64,000 nt of DNA from Methanolobus sp. ZRKC5. GTDB taxonomy: Archaea; Halobacteriota; Methanosarcinia; Methanosarcinales; Methanosarcinaceae. Positions within the stretch are counted from its first letter, which is position 1. Every line of letters begins with the position of its first letter. Shown one piece after another: positions 1-8,554 of this stretch. A program made the translations under genes and the position numbers. Under the pieces are notes generated by a model. The model was not told the origin of the DNA. It searched no databases and saw nothing but the letters and a program-made list of their open reading frames with translations. The stretch covers positions 2,728,001 through 2,792,000 of the forward strand of contig NZ_CP151792.1 of the NCBI RefSeq assembly GCF_038446525.1. The letters run 5' to 3'.

Positions 1-828
1 AAATATTTCTTTTGTCACTGCATACACTCTTTCGCAAGGGACTCTTTTCACACTTATTCTTTCATTTCTGAGGATATCCATTATTCCTAAAGGATGTCCT
101 CTTACAGCTCGTTGCATTGTTGCTGCAAAACCTTTTGCTATTGCTCCAAAATATCCTTTATCTCTATACACCACTTCACCCTTTTCAGACAGATCAACCT
201 GTGAATCGTGAAGTGATGCAGTTGTTGTCTCAAATCTTCTGATTAGTTCATAATCCTTATCAATAATTGTATGAAGTTTGTATCCAAAGTGAGATTTACC
301 ATTTTTCTTAGTCCAGGTTCCATCTTTGCTTCTTCTTGTTTTCGCATCTTTTCCTCTGAGTACATCTGCTTTTGCATGTCCTGGATCTGAGTGAATAAAA
401 GTTGCATCCTGGATCATTCCTTTTTTAATCTTCAAACCAAGAGCATCAAGCTGATTCTGCATTTCATCCCACACCGCTTTTTCTTTACCATTGTCGATAA
501 TTCTCTTCCTGAATGACCAGACAGTTGTACTGTCTGGTACATATTCAGGAAATCCCAGGAATTTCCTAAAGGATATCCTGTCAATACACTGCTTTTCAAG
601 CTCAGCATCAGAAAGACCATGCCATTGTTGCAGAACAAGCATCTTGAACATTACAATAACATCAGCTTCAGGCCGTCCGCCTGAAGCTGTTCTGTTTATG
701 TACATTGACTCCAGAATAGGGCGAAAAGGCTTCCAATCTACTAAATATTCAATTTCAGCAAGCTTATCTCCGACAGATTGGAGACGCTTATATTCTTCAT
801 TTAAGGCAAAATCAGTAAAAGAATCCAT
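1..828 (-). CDS. IS5-family transposase, C-terminus cut by window edge
   Basis: DDE transposase that would cut and paste its own insertion sequence. I translated the minus strand from the ATG at 828 down to base 1: 276 codons without a stop, leaving the window in frame. Visible signs are the N-terminal IS5 region with RPEADVIVMFKML and QWHGLSDAELE, the first catalytic Asp in QDATFIHSDPGHAKAD, the second in VVYRDKGYFG, and near the edge PCERVYAVTKEIF, which should carry the catalytic Glu. So almost the whole enzyme is present and only the tail is missing. The gene runs toward the left edge. Family assignment is firm; the exact IS name is not determined. The right end of the element must lie between 829 and roughly 885, where a foreign coding scrap begins. 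Confidence 0.9.
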   Translation of the reverse strand, partial: MDSFTDFALNEEYKRLQSVGDKLAEIEYLVDWKPFRPILESMYINRTASGGRPEADVIVMFKMLVLQQWHGLSDAELEKQCIDRISFRKFLGFPEYVPDSTTVWSFRKRIIDNGKEKAVWDEMQNQLDALGLKIKKGMIQDATFIHSDPGHAKADVLRGKDAKTRRSKDGTWTKKNGKSHFGYKLHTIIDKDYELIRRFETTTASLHDSQVDLSEKGEVVYRDKGYFGAIAKGFAATMQRAVRGHPLGIMDILRNERISVKRVPCERVYAVTKEIF

Positions 829-882
829 AATAGTAAATTTGCTTTGCTATTATTTAAATTTTATTGAATTGTATGAGTATTG

Positions 883-990
883 ATGGTAGTTTATCGAAAT
901 CCTCAGTTGTTTGTAGAACATTCAGGCTCAAAAAAGATCGTAAAAGTTCCACTTGATGCCCACGGAATCTCTATTCTAAAAAAGGAATGA
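883..990 (+). pseudogene. C-terminal scrap of an unidentified gene
   Basis: A plus-strand frame of about 35 codons ends in TGA at 988-990 and reads protein-like: VYRNPQLFVEH, then KKIVKVPLDAHGISILKKE at the end. It is too short to be a gene and begins right next to the IS5 element, so the likely reading is the 3' end of a gene split by that insertion, with the rest beyond the left edge. I do not recognise the family. A chance frame cannot be excluded. Confidence 0.3.
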
Positions 991-1022
991 TAAGAGTCCT
1001 GTTCATTTCTTTTACTTCGTTT

Positions 1023-1250
1023 TCAGGCATCTGTTGAATTTCCATCATTTGGGACATACACTATTCTGCCATCAGCCAGTCTATAAGCTGTGCCCAGTGC
1101 TTCTCCCGTTCCGCCACCAATCTTCTGTGTGTCGAGAATAATCGATTAGCGTTTTTTCCTTGCAAATTCTGAGGCTAACTCTCCAATAAGTATCATGGAG
1201 TAAACTGCTAGTAGTATCAATGTGATAACTATCGGGTACAATAGTCTATA
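1023..1250 (-). pseudogene. decayed membrane-protein scrap with an internal stop
   Basis: One minus-strand frame encodes a hydrophobic helix ending in ELASEFARKKR, then a TAA at 1146-1148. In the same frame it continues with KIGGGTGEALGTAYRLADGR and VYVPND, stopping with TGA at 1023-1025. The upper end has no start codon beyond a TTG. It looks like the remains of a gene hit by a nonsense mutation and truncated upstream; the original function is not recognisable. It lies downstream of the S-layer terminator, so it is probably not transcribed with that gene. Confidence 0.3.
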
Positions 1251-1291
1251 TCAAAAAGTAAATGAAATCAATAATTGATAAAAAAGAATAT

Positions 1292-1314
1292 GTACCTGCA
1301 GAAAAAGCAGGTAC
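1292..1314 (-). terminator. terminator of the S-layer gene
   Basis: A perfect 8-bp stem, GTACCTGC at 1292-1299 pairing with GCAGGTAC at 1307-1314 around a 7-base loop, lies about 20 bases after the S-layer stop codon. On the minus strand it is followed by a T-rich stretch (1280-1287). Confidence 0.75.
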
Positions 1315-1334
1315 TTTTTGATTCAAGTTTATTT

Positions 1335-3941
1335 TCAGTTCTTTCTTTCATTCCTGCGTATCAGCAGAGCAACACCCAGCATTGCCATTACTGATGCGAT
1401 GATACCTGGTGCCGGAATGGAGCTCTTTTCAACTTCCAGGATTGTTGTAGAGCTGCCAACCTGTATTTCATAGGTACCTGCTTCTTCCTGTGAAACACTG
1501 AAAGTAACACTGGTCTCTTCTCCTTTATCCAATGATATACTCTTCGAGTCTGCAACGGTTCCGTTAATGAGCAGATTCACATCAGTATCACCTGCTGTGG
1601 TGCCTGTGTTCATAACATCAACTGTAACTGTGGCCTCTTCTCCGGTCTTCACCAGAAGAGGTGTGACCTGCAAATTGGAGTATGAGAACTTTGCTGTCAA
1701 TTCAAGAACCTCAAGGTTTAGTTCAGCCTCAAGGTACTCATCTGATGAAGAGGTCAGCTTATGCATTCCTGTTTCCTTTACAGTGTATGTAAGCATGCCA
1801 TCAGAATCTGTGCTGCCTATGAGCTTATTGTCGTAGTAGATCTGTACATCTTCAACAGGGTCACCGCCTATAGCCGTGATCACTGAGATAGTTACTGTAT
1901 TTTGCTCAACGACTGTTTCTGGAGGTACTTCTATAACCAGTTTCCTGCTTGCATCCTCAGGTGATATTACTTCGACTTTTTTACTTGCAGACACAAATCC
2001 TTCCTTTTCAGCAGCAACGGTGAAGAAGCCTACAGTTTCCGGGGAGTAGGATATCATTCCGCCAGTCGATGTCTGTCCGATTTCCTCATTACCGAACATT
2101 ACAACGGCGTTATTAACGGCTGCGCCCCTTGAAGTAACTTCAATCTCTATTTCTGTATCCTGCTCAATTACAGCAGGCAATTCTATGGAAAGTGATTCGG
2201 ATGGTAGTGTGGATACTTCTACAAATGGATAGTAACGGACATCACCGGAATCTGCAACATTAAATGCGATATTTCCCATGATCTCGATAACATTTCCTCT
2301 TGTAAGTGATATCGAGTCTTCATTTTCTAGGACTATCTCATCTGATGAGAAGCTGGTAACTTCCATCTCTCCGAACTTTTCGTTGTCTGCTATTTCAACC
2401 ATGTCCTCTGATATCTGGAAAATACCTTCAACAAATATGGCATTTGTTTCGGTTCCTCTGAATATCTCATCAAAATGAACAACTATAACTGGTACATCAT
2501 CGGTTGTTCCAATATCTTTCTCGTAGACGTAATCGTCATCAGAGGAAACAATTCCCGTGTCAATATCATCTCCATTTTGTGCAAGATTTACCATTACACT
2601 GCTGCCGTCAAGATCGACTTCAACTATGTATAGCTCATACCCGTCTTCCAGTATCAGTGATGAACCTGAGTAAAGGGACGTCTTACTGTCATCGTCAATA
2701 AGCACCTTTGAGAGTTTACCGTCGGAAAGCAGGCTTACATCATCTGTAAATTCATTGTCCGGGTATCCGGCAAAGTATTTCTCTGCAAGGAAACCGACAA
2801 CCTGGAACTCTCCCCAGTCATCATATTCAAAGCTGACATCCAATGGTACACTTCTGTAAACAAGGTCTCCATCATCGATGCTTCTGCCGCCAAGATCCTT
2901 TATCTCAAGGGATTCGGTTCCCACACCTTCATCAATATTGTAATAGAATCCTTCGAAGTTCAGCGGTGTCCATTCGAACTCTTCATTTTCCGCAACTGTA
3001 CCCCTGAGTTCATATGTGCCTGGTTCTGACATGTCCACCATCGGTCCGAACCTCAGTGTGTTGTCATCCGCAACCAGGAACTTCAATTTACCCATAATAC
3101 TGATCGTGTCGCCTCTTCCAAGACTGATGGAATCTGTATTTTCCATTGTGATCATATCTGAGCCAAGAGCCTGGATCTCCATCTTTCCGAACTCATCACC
3201 GGATTCAACATCTACGTAGTCCTCTGATATCTGGAATGTTCCTTCAACAAACACTGCATTTGTTTCGGTTCCCTGGAAGATATTGTTGAAATGGACTGCT
3301 ATTATTGGTACATCGTCGTCAGTTCCAAGGTCAGTCTCATATACATAATCATCATCCGAAGACACAATATCCGTGTCCAGCTCCTCACCGTCTTTTTCCA
3401 GGGTTACAAGGACACTGTTCCCATTCATATCAACTTCTACTATATTCAATTCATATCCTTCTTCAAGTATCAGTGAAGACCCTGAAAAAAGAGAGATTTC
3501 TTCGTCATCATCAAGCAGGACTTTTGTGAGTTTTCCGTCAGATATCAGACTTACCCTATCTTTCGCAAATTCTGTGTCATCGGTGTAACCGGCAAAATAT
3601 CTCTCTGCCATAAATCCAATCACCTGATAGGAACCCCAGTCACCCTGCTCAAAATCAGTATCTATGGGGGTTGTTATGTATTCTAGGTCTCCATCACCTA
3701 CACTTCTGTCATTGTTACTGTCCAGTTTTATGGTGAGTGTTTCAGATCCTTCTCCAGAATCAAGGTCAAAATAGAATCCTGAATAACTCATTGCTGTCCA
3801 AGTATATTCAAGAGAGAGGTTTTCATCTGCATCCCATATACGATTTCCAGTGCTGTTGTTTGCAGCCATGGCTGTGCTTGAAAGTATAATCATAAATATT
3901 ATTGATATAACAGATAAATTCAAAATTTTTCGATTCTTCAT
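1335..3941 (-). CDS. S-layer protein with tandem DUF1608-type domains and Ig-like C-terminal part
   Basis: Major surface-lattice protein of Methanosarcinales type. The signal peptide is MKNRKILNL followed by a hydrophobic stretch ending SSTAMA. An upstream in-frame ATG exists at 3956, but the GGGGATG motif fits the ATG at 3941, which makes a standard signal peptide. Two homologous S-layer duplication domains follow, roughly residues 40-310 and 320-590, sharing WTPLNFEGFYYN / WTAMSYSGFYFD, AEKYFAGYPDN / AERYFAGYTDD and VHFDEIFRGTETNA / VHFNNIFQGTETNA. After them come two beta-sandwich (Ig/PEGA-like) repeats and a CARDB-like domain (NLQVTPLLVKTGEEATV). The tail is a PGF-CTERM-like anchor: PAPG, a hydrophobic helix, then LLIRRNERKN. 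At about 868 aa it is longer than the roughly 670-aa methanogen S-layer protein because of the extra repeats. The protein is very acidic. It stands alone with its own promoter and terminator. Confidence 0.85.
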   Translation of the reverse strand: MKNRKILNLSVISIIFMIILSSTAMAANNSTGNRIWDADENLSLEYTWTAMSYSGFYFDLDSGEGSETLTIKLDSNNDRSVGDGDLEYITTPIDTDFEQGDWGSYQVIGFMAERYFAGYTDDTEFAKDRVSLISDGKLTKVLLDDDEEISLFSGSSLILEEGYELNIVEVDMNGNSVLVTLEKDGEELDTDIVSSDDDYVYETDLGTDDDVPIIAVHFNNIFQGTETNAVFVEGTFQISEDYVDVESGDEFGKMEIQALGSDMITMENTDSISLGRGDTISIMGKLKFLVADDNTLRFGPMVDMSEPGTYELRGTVAENEEFEWTPLNFEGFYYNIDEGVGTESLEIKDLGGRSIDDGDLVYRSVPLDVSFEYDDWGEFQVVGFLAEKYFAGYPDNEFTDDVSLLSDGKLSKVLIDDDSKTSLYSGSSLILEDGYELYIVEVDLDGSSVMVNLAQNGDDIDTGIVSSDDDYVYEKDIGTTDDVPVIVVHFDEIFRGTETNAIFVEGIFQISEDMVEIADNEKFGEMEVTSFSSDEIVLENEDSISLTRGNVIEIMGNIAFNVADSGDVRYYPFVEVSTLPSESLSIELPAVIEQDTEIEIEVTSRGAAVNNAVVMFGNEEIGQTSTGGMISYSPETVGFFTVAAEKEGFVSASKKVEVISPEDASRKLVIEVPPETVVEQNTVTISVITAIGGDPVEDVQIYYDNKLIGSTDSDGMLTYTVKETGMHKLTSSSDEYLEAELNLEVLELTAKFSYSNLQVTPLLVKTGEEATVTVDVMNTGTTAGDTDVNLLINGTVADSKSISLDKGEETSVTFSVSQEEAGTYEIQVGSSTTILEVEKSSIPAPGIIASVMAMLGVALLIRRNERKN

Positions 3942-4007
3942 ATTTATCATCCCCATAGTTCTGTTTCTTTTGCATTTTTACAAAGCATTTGAATGTTAAA
4001 ATTGCAC

Positions 4008-4018
4008 TATATATTAAT
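4008..4018 (-). promoter_or_regulatory. probable TATA box of the S-layer gene
   Basis: On the minus strand the sequence ATTAATATATAG lies in an AT-rich stretch about 65-75 bases before the S-layer start, the spacing expected for an archaeal TATA box with a short 5' leader. It was assigned by eye only. Confidence 0.4.
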
Positions 4019-4127
4019 TTACTCTTAAAAAATTAAACAATTGCATCTATTGCTGACCTTTCATATTGTACATCAGCATCAGTGGTAGGTACTAATATAT
4101 GTATGCCCGGAAAAAAGATTGCCAGTT

Positions 4128-4340
4128 TCACTTTAAACTTAAAGACCAGGAATTTCCGTTCTTGGTCATGCAGATCTTGTCTTCTCTTGCTAGCCATCCT
4201 ATGGCCATAAAAGCTACCTGCGAATCAAAACCATTTTCTTTGAGATGATTCTTCAAGTTTGCCATATTCGATTCCCCACTATCGAGCAACCTGTAAATAC
4301 AACCTGCCGCTTCACCAATGTTTAAACACATTTCTTCCAT
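4128..4340 (-). CDS. small winged-helix protein (DUF2582-like)
   Basis: A 70-residue protein: EEMCLNIGEAAGCIYRLLD, a turn, then MANLKNHLKENGFDSQVAFMAIGWLAREDKI and a short beta-wing ending SLSLK. This matches the winged helix-turn-helix family known as DUF2582, which is common in methanogens and of unknown target. Length is normal for the family. It may bind DNA, but no partner is evident. It lies between the glycogen operon's distal end and the S-layer gene, on the same strand as both, with the deleted GT remnant ending just upstream at 4359; it could be a last cistron of the glycogen transcript. Confidence 0.7.
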   Translation of the reverse strand: MEEMCLNIGEAAGCIYRLLDSGESNMANLKNHLKENGFDSQVAFMAIGWLAREDKICMTKNGNSWSLSLK

Positions 4341-4358
4341 TTTATCACTTCATGTAAT

Positions 4359-4508
4359 TCAATTGTAAACATGAACCGTGTTTCTGGCAATGTTGTCCCA
4401 GCTATATTCTATTTTAACCAGATTATCTGATAACTCGGTTACATGAGGAGCCAGCCCGCCGATTTTTGCAGAATGAAGACTCTCCCATGAGAACATTGCA
4501 ATTCTCAA
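4359..4508 (-). pseudogene. internally deleted glycosyltransferase remnant (N- and C-terminus fused)
   Basis: The frame from a TTG at 4508 to TGA at 4359 gives LRIAMFSWESLHSAKIGG and LAPHVTELSDNL, which matches the first ~33 residues of the intact GT4 enzyme at 14480-15646 (RIAMFSWESLNAVKVGG, LAPHVTELSEAL). It then jumps directly to EYSWDNIARNTVHVYN, matching that enzyme's last residues (KYNWNNIAEMTVKVYS). About 330 residues between are missing. So a second copy of the transferase once stood downstream of the debranching enzyme and lost its whole middle in one deletion. The product cannot be active. The DNA similarity to the intact gene is plain to the eye on both halves. Confidence 0.85.
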
Positions 4509-4604
4509 TGATTCTGTTTTTCCACTTACTTCTATCAATAAATAAACCCAAAAACCCGATAATAAAAACGAATTGAACTTTCATAAAGATTGCGAATGAA
4601 TATC

Positions 4605-6557
4605 TTAATGTCTCTGCAAAATATTTTCGGCATAGCAACGTATTATTTCCGCCACACTCCATGCCTGTGATACACACCCACCGGGTTCGTGTGGCATATC
4701 ACCGTCAAATACCTCTGATATCGTATCGACACATGCTTCATCCATGTGTTTTTCTATCGAATGCAAAAATCCCACAAGCTTGTCTTTCAGATCAGGCATA
4801 TTCTTGTACACTTTTGCATAAGCCGTTACATAAGGACCAAGTAGCCAGGGCCATACAGTACCGTTGTGATAGACAGCATCCCTGTCTTCAGGATTCCCTC
4901 TGTAAAGGCCTGAATACCTGATATCATGTGGTGACAGTGTCCTTAGTCCATAAGGTGTCAGCAATTCTTCCGTGGTCACGTCAACAATACCTTTTTCCAT
5001 TTCATGTGAAAGCATCGTATGAGGGAGAGATACTGCTAGTATCTGGTTTGGCCTAACGGAGGCATCCTTTTCTGTGATGTTCCCTAAATCTGAAATGCAG
5101 TCATAAAGGCAATTATTTTCATCGTTCCAGAATTTTTCTCTAAAACTTTTTTTTGTGAGTGCTGCAATTTCATTATAAGCAGAAACGTCGATTCCAAGTC
5201 GTTTTCCTATTTTTATTGCATACATCAGTGCATTGTACCAGAGAGCATTAATCTCACACGCTTTTCCATTTCTTGGTGTAACTTCCCAGTTTCCTATCTT
5301 TGCATCCATCCAGGTAAGCTGTCCTGCATGTTCTATCAGGCCGTCATCATCCATTTTGATATCATAGGCAGTTCCAGATTGATAGTGATTCAGTATACTT
5401 TCGATGGTAGGCCACATTCTTTCCGCAAAGTCAATATCATCAATATAATCCAGGTATCTCCCAACGGCATGGACAAACCACAGGGATGCGTCCACAGTGT
5501 TGTATACAGGTGATTCAGATGCATTTTCCGGGAACAGATTGGGTATAAGCCCATCTTTACAGTGAGCTGCAAAAGTAGAAAGTATGGATCTTGCGTCACT
5601 AAATCTTCCAGTTGCAAGCGTAAGGCCCGAAAGTGATATCATTGTATCCCTTCCCCAGTCTGCGAACCAGTGATAACCGGCAATAATTGATCTTGATCCT
5701 GTTGATCTTCGTTCAACTACGAAAGAGTCACCTGCAATAGTGAGTTTTCGTAAGAAAACATCCTCTTTTATGGTTTTCTTTACAAGCTCTTCTTTTCGTT
5801 TTTCTTCATTCTTGAAAAGTTCCAGTACTTTTTCCATATCCCAGTCTTTATCCATCTTAGTCGATGCCAGGATGAAACAGGAAATATCAGTGTCATTTAT
5901 TTCCAGGTCGAAGTATCCCGGATTAAAGTTATCTTCAATGTGAGGATATCCTCTTGAAAGTTCCACTTCGTATTCAAAATTGTAGTACCAATGTTCATCA
6001 GCTTCGTAAGGCAGGTCAGAGCATATCTGGAATGAAGAATCTCCGCAGGTAAGTATAGTTCCTCCTGAGAATGTTTCTTGTCTGAAGGAAAGTCCTTTTG
6101 CATTGGTCATATGGTGAATAGACCTGTTATTTACAAGTGGCAGTATCCTGAAAATTCCATGTTCGCCTGAAGGATTGTTAATTTCATACTTTACGACAGT
6201 GGTGTTTTCACCATGTATCATCATAATTTGTTTTTTAATCTTCATCCCGGCTACACTATACAGAAAAGCAGGGTGAGGGTTCGAAATGAAGTTTTCAAGA
6301 TATTCGTTGCCGTGGGGATAAACAACGTCCTGATATTTATGGACTGCAAGTTTATGGATATTATCTCCAATGATCAATTCCTCATCAAGGGATGAAAGCA
6401 GTAGTTTCCTATCAACAGGAGGGTTCATTGAGGCTACCAGCAGACCGTGGTATTTACGTGTGTTCGCCCCGATAATTGTGGAGGAAGCATATCCTCCAAG
6501 GCCATTGCTAATAATCCATTCCTTGCCTGTTCCTGTTATATAGTCTGCGTAGTTCAT
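4605..6557 (-). CDS. glycogen debranching enzyme (amylo-alpha-1,6-glucosidase, archaeal type)
   Basis: Hydrolyses alpha-1,6 branch points of glycogen in the cytoplasm. The 650 residues match the archaeal/bacterial GDE layout: an N-terminal domain (about 1-260) opening with EWIISNGLGGYASSTI and GANTRKYHGLLVAS, then an (alpha/alpha)6 barrel catalytic domain containing AGYHWFADWGRDTMISLSGL, NTVDASLWFVHAVG and RPNQILAVSLPH, and near the end YHNGTVWPWLLGPY. Length is normal. It is the last intact gene of the glycogen operon, 26 bases after the GH15 gene. It probably works with the GH15 and GH57 enzymes to degrade the polymer; the enzyme's exact limit products cannot be told from sequence. Confidence 0.9.
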   Translation of the reverse strand: MNYADYITGTGKEWIISNGLGGYASSTIIGANTRKYHGLLVASMNPPVDRKLLLSSLDEELIIGDNIHKLAVHKYQDVVYPHGNEYLENFISNPHPAFLYSVAGMKIKKQIMMIHGENTTVVKYEINNPSGEHGIFRILPLVNNRSIHHMTNAKGLSFRQETFSGGTILTCGDSSFQICSDLPYEADEHWYYNFEYEVELSRGYPHIEDNFNPGYFDLEINDTDISCFILASTKMDKDWDMEKVLELFKNEEKRKEELVKKTIKEDVFLRKLTIAGDSFVVERRSTGSRSIIAGYHWFADWGRDTMISLSGLTLATGRFSDARSILSTFAAHCKDGLIPNLFPENASESPVYNTVDASLWFVHAVGRYLDYIDDIDFAERMWPTIESILNHYQSGTAYDIKMDDDGLIEHAGQLTWMDAKIGNWEVTPRNGKACEINALWYNALMYAIKIGKRLGIDVSAYNEIAALTKKSFREKFWNDENNCLYDCISDLGNITEKDASVRPNQILAVSLPHTMLSHEMEKGIVDVTTEELLTPYGLRTLSPHDIRYSGLYRGNPEDRDAVYHNGTVWPWLLGPYVTAYAKVYKNMPDLKDKLVGFLHSIEKHMDEACVDTISEVFDGDMPHEPGGCVSQAWSVAEIIRCYAENILQRH

Positions 6558-6583
6558 AGTGGCGTCACTTGCAGCAGGTAGTT

Positions 6584-8554
6584 TCAGATACTCTTATTAG
6601 ACAGTTTCTTCTGGAGTTTGTCAAGCAGGAGAATGTTGTCAAGCATCAATGCACAACTCCAGCTAAGAGGTATTGCCCATGCAGGTCTACCTGTATATTT
6701 GTTGACCTGTTCTGGAAGCATTCCTGCTCCCGTAGCACCTTTCAGTGACCATTTGATATACTTTAAGGCATCATTGGTCAATGTTTTTAGTTCTTCTTTT
6801 TCATTGTCCTTATCATCAATGACAATTGCCATCTCAAGTAATGCCTTTGACAGCCACAGGGTTGTGACTATCCAGGGATTGCCATCGATATACTTATCGT
6901 CCACATATCTCTTGATCCCAAAATGATCATTTACAGGCACCCTGAGCTGTTTCTCAATATTCTTTATTATGGACTCTATCATCTCTTTTTCTTTTTCGTC
7001 GCTTGCTGATAGCATATTAAAAGGAACGAAGGTGCCGATTATACTTGCATCAATAGCTGTGTCGACTTTTCCGTGGAGTATTCCGCGGGCAAAATAACCT
7101 TCATCAAGCCACAATTTGTCGATGGTGGTACTCTTGATAAACTCAGCTCTCTCTATCCACCTGTCTGCAAGTCCTTTCTCATTGTAATCCATCGCCATGT
7201 TTGCTGCTCCCAACAGCCCTGCATATATGGCGGCATTAGTGTAAGTGAATATTCCGGAATAAGTCTCCCATAGGCAGATGCAGGGTTCATGAAGACCCTC
7301 GGCAGTTCTTCTCATAAGGTATTCTGCAGCGGACAGCACGGTTGCCCACACACTGTCCAAAAACTCCGCTTTAATAGGTTGTTCTAGCGTACGGTAATAA
7401 GTATCAATTGCGAAGATGGTGGAACCTGTTTCGTCGATCTGGGTTGAGAAACTGAAATTTCCCCATGAAGGTGCGGTGTTCCCGTCGAGCCAGTAACGCT
7501 GGAACCATGAACCATCCTGAAGCTGGGTATTTTTGCACCACTTGAAGAAACGAGCACAATATTCAGGATATCCTGCTTCCAGTAGTGAAGTGACGATCTC
7601 TGCGCTGTCCCTGTTCCAGCAATATCCATAACCCCCACTCTTTTCAAATTCATGATCGAATTCCGGGGCAGCCACAAACGAACCTTTGCTGGAGTCATTG
7701 AGTATACTTAATGCAAGCAATGAGCGGTTAAAAGCTTTGAACAGGTCCTGCCTGAATGTTTCAAAACCAGGATATTCAGGTATTTCAAGAAGTTTTTTCT
7801 TTGATAGCCATTTGATCGATTTCTCCTGTGTCTCATTGTACATGTTCTCAACAGTTTCATTCTGCACTTCTCGCATCCGCTTGTAAAGTGCCGGTCTCCT
7901 TGAAGCTGCACCAATGAATACTGTGAACTCAGCAGGCTTTGAATCATCAATATCCAGTTTCCATCCGATAGAACAGTTCAGATTACCTATATCTTCATGA
8001 TTTCTCTGGAGCTCTCCGTCTTCCATATCGTATTTGGCATTTGTCCACCAGATGGTGTCCATGGCTTTTCCAATCTGCCACTCTTCGAACATAGGGCTGG
8101 AAGTTATCCCAACATAGTAATTCTTCCAGTACTGCCCCAGCAGACCGGAATCATAATCGCAGAATGCTGAGTTCTTTTTGTTCATTTCTCCAACCTGGAG
8201 GTTTGAGTAATAGAAGAACTTCCCGCTGAATTTTTTCTTAGAACTGATCTTGTATTTACGCACAAGCACCGGTAGGGTAGGATGAACAAAATCTGTGATG
8301 TGCATTACAAGGCCCGATTGATGGACAAGCTCAGTGCTTACTATATTTGTATTCTCTATGTATTTCTGCTCTGCTACCCATTCACGGGCATTTGACCATA
8401 TGAGATCCTTTCCATTATGTAGGCAGGCCTGTGACTCTTCGACATGTTGAGCGAAATCCCTCCCTGGAAAATAATATCCGAATATCTCGCCTTTTTTCCC
8501 GACAGTTACAAGTAACCTGTCATTGCCGAGAATTGCATTGGGTTGTCGAATCAA
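6584..8554 (-). CDS. GH15 glucoamylase-type glycoside hydrolase
   Basis: Probably releases glucose from non-reducing ends of alpha-glucan. The 656 residues show the archaeal GH15 architecture: an N-terminal beta-sandwich domain (about 1-260, opening LGNDRLLVTVGKKGEIFGYYFPG) and an (alpha/alpha)6 barrel with GYGYCWNRDSAEIV, DGSWFQRYWLDG and ETGSTIFAID, plus the second acidic motif near LHEPCICLWETYSG. There is no signal peptide, so it acts inside the cell. It starts with TTG at 8554, and TTGA overlaps the stop of the upstream V4R gene, so translation is coupled. Related family members include trehalases and dextran-type enzymes; the glycogen operon context favours glucoamylase. Confidence 0.85.
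   Translation of the reverse strand: MIRQPNAILGNDRLLVTVGKKGEIFGYYFPGRDFAQHVEESQACLHNGKDLIWSNAREWVAEQKYIENTNIVSTELVHQSGLVMHITDFVHPTLPVLVRKYKISSKKKFSGKFFYYSNLQVGEMNKKNSAFCDYDSGLLGQYWKNYYVGITSSPMFEEWQIGKAMDTIWWTNAKYDMEDGELQRNHEDIGNLNCSIGWKLDIDDSKPAEFTVFIGAASRRPALYKRMREVQNETVENMYNETQEKSIKWLSKKKLLEIPEYPGFETFRQDLFKAFNRSLLALSILNDSSKGSFVAAPEFDHEFEKSGGYGYCWNRDSAEIVTSLLEAGYPEYCARFFKWCKNTQLQDGSWFQRYWLDGNTAPSWGNFSFSTQIDETGSTIFAIDTYYRTLEQPIKAEFLDSVWATVLSAAEYLMRRTAEGLHEPCICLWETYSGIFTYTNAAIYAGLLGAANMAMDYNEKGLADRWIERAEFIKSTTIDKLWLDEGYFARGILHGKVDTAIDASIIGTFVPFNMLSASDEKEKEMIESIIKNIEKQLRVPVNDHFGIKRYVDDKYIDGNPWIVTTLWLSKALLEMAIVIDDKDNEKEELKTLTNDALKYIKWSLKGATGAGMLPEQVNKYTGRPAWAIPLSWSCALMLDNILLLDKLQKKLSNKSI

Noticed and set aside
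4423-4677. 84-codon minus-strand frame overlapping the debranching enzyme end
   Set aside because: It covers the deleted GT remnant in another frame and the debranching enzyme in antisense phase; composition is not protein-like and the true remnant frame shows clear homology instead.
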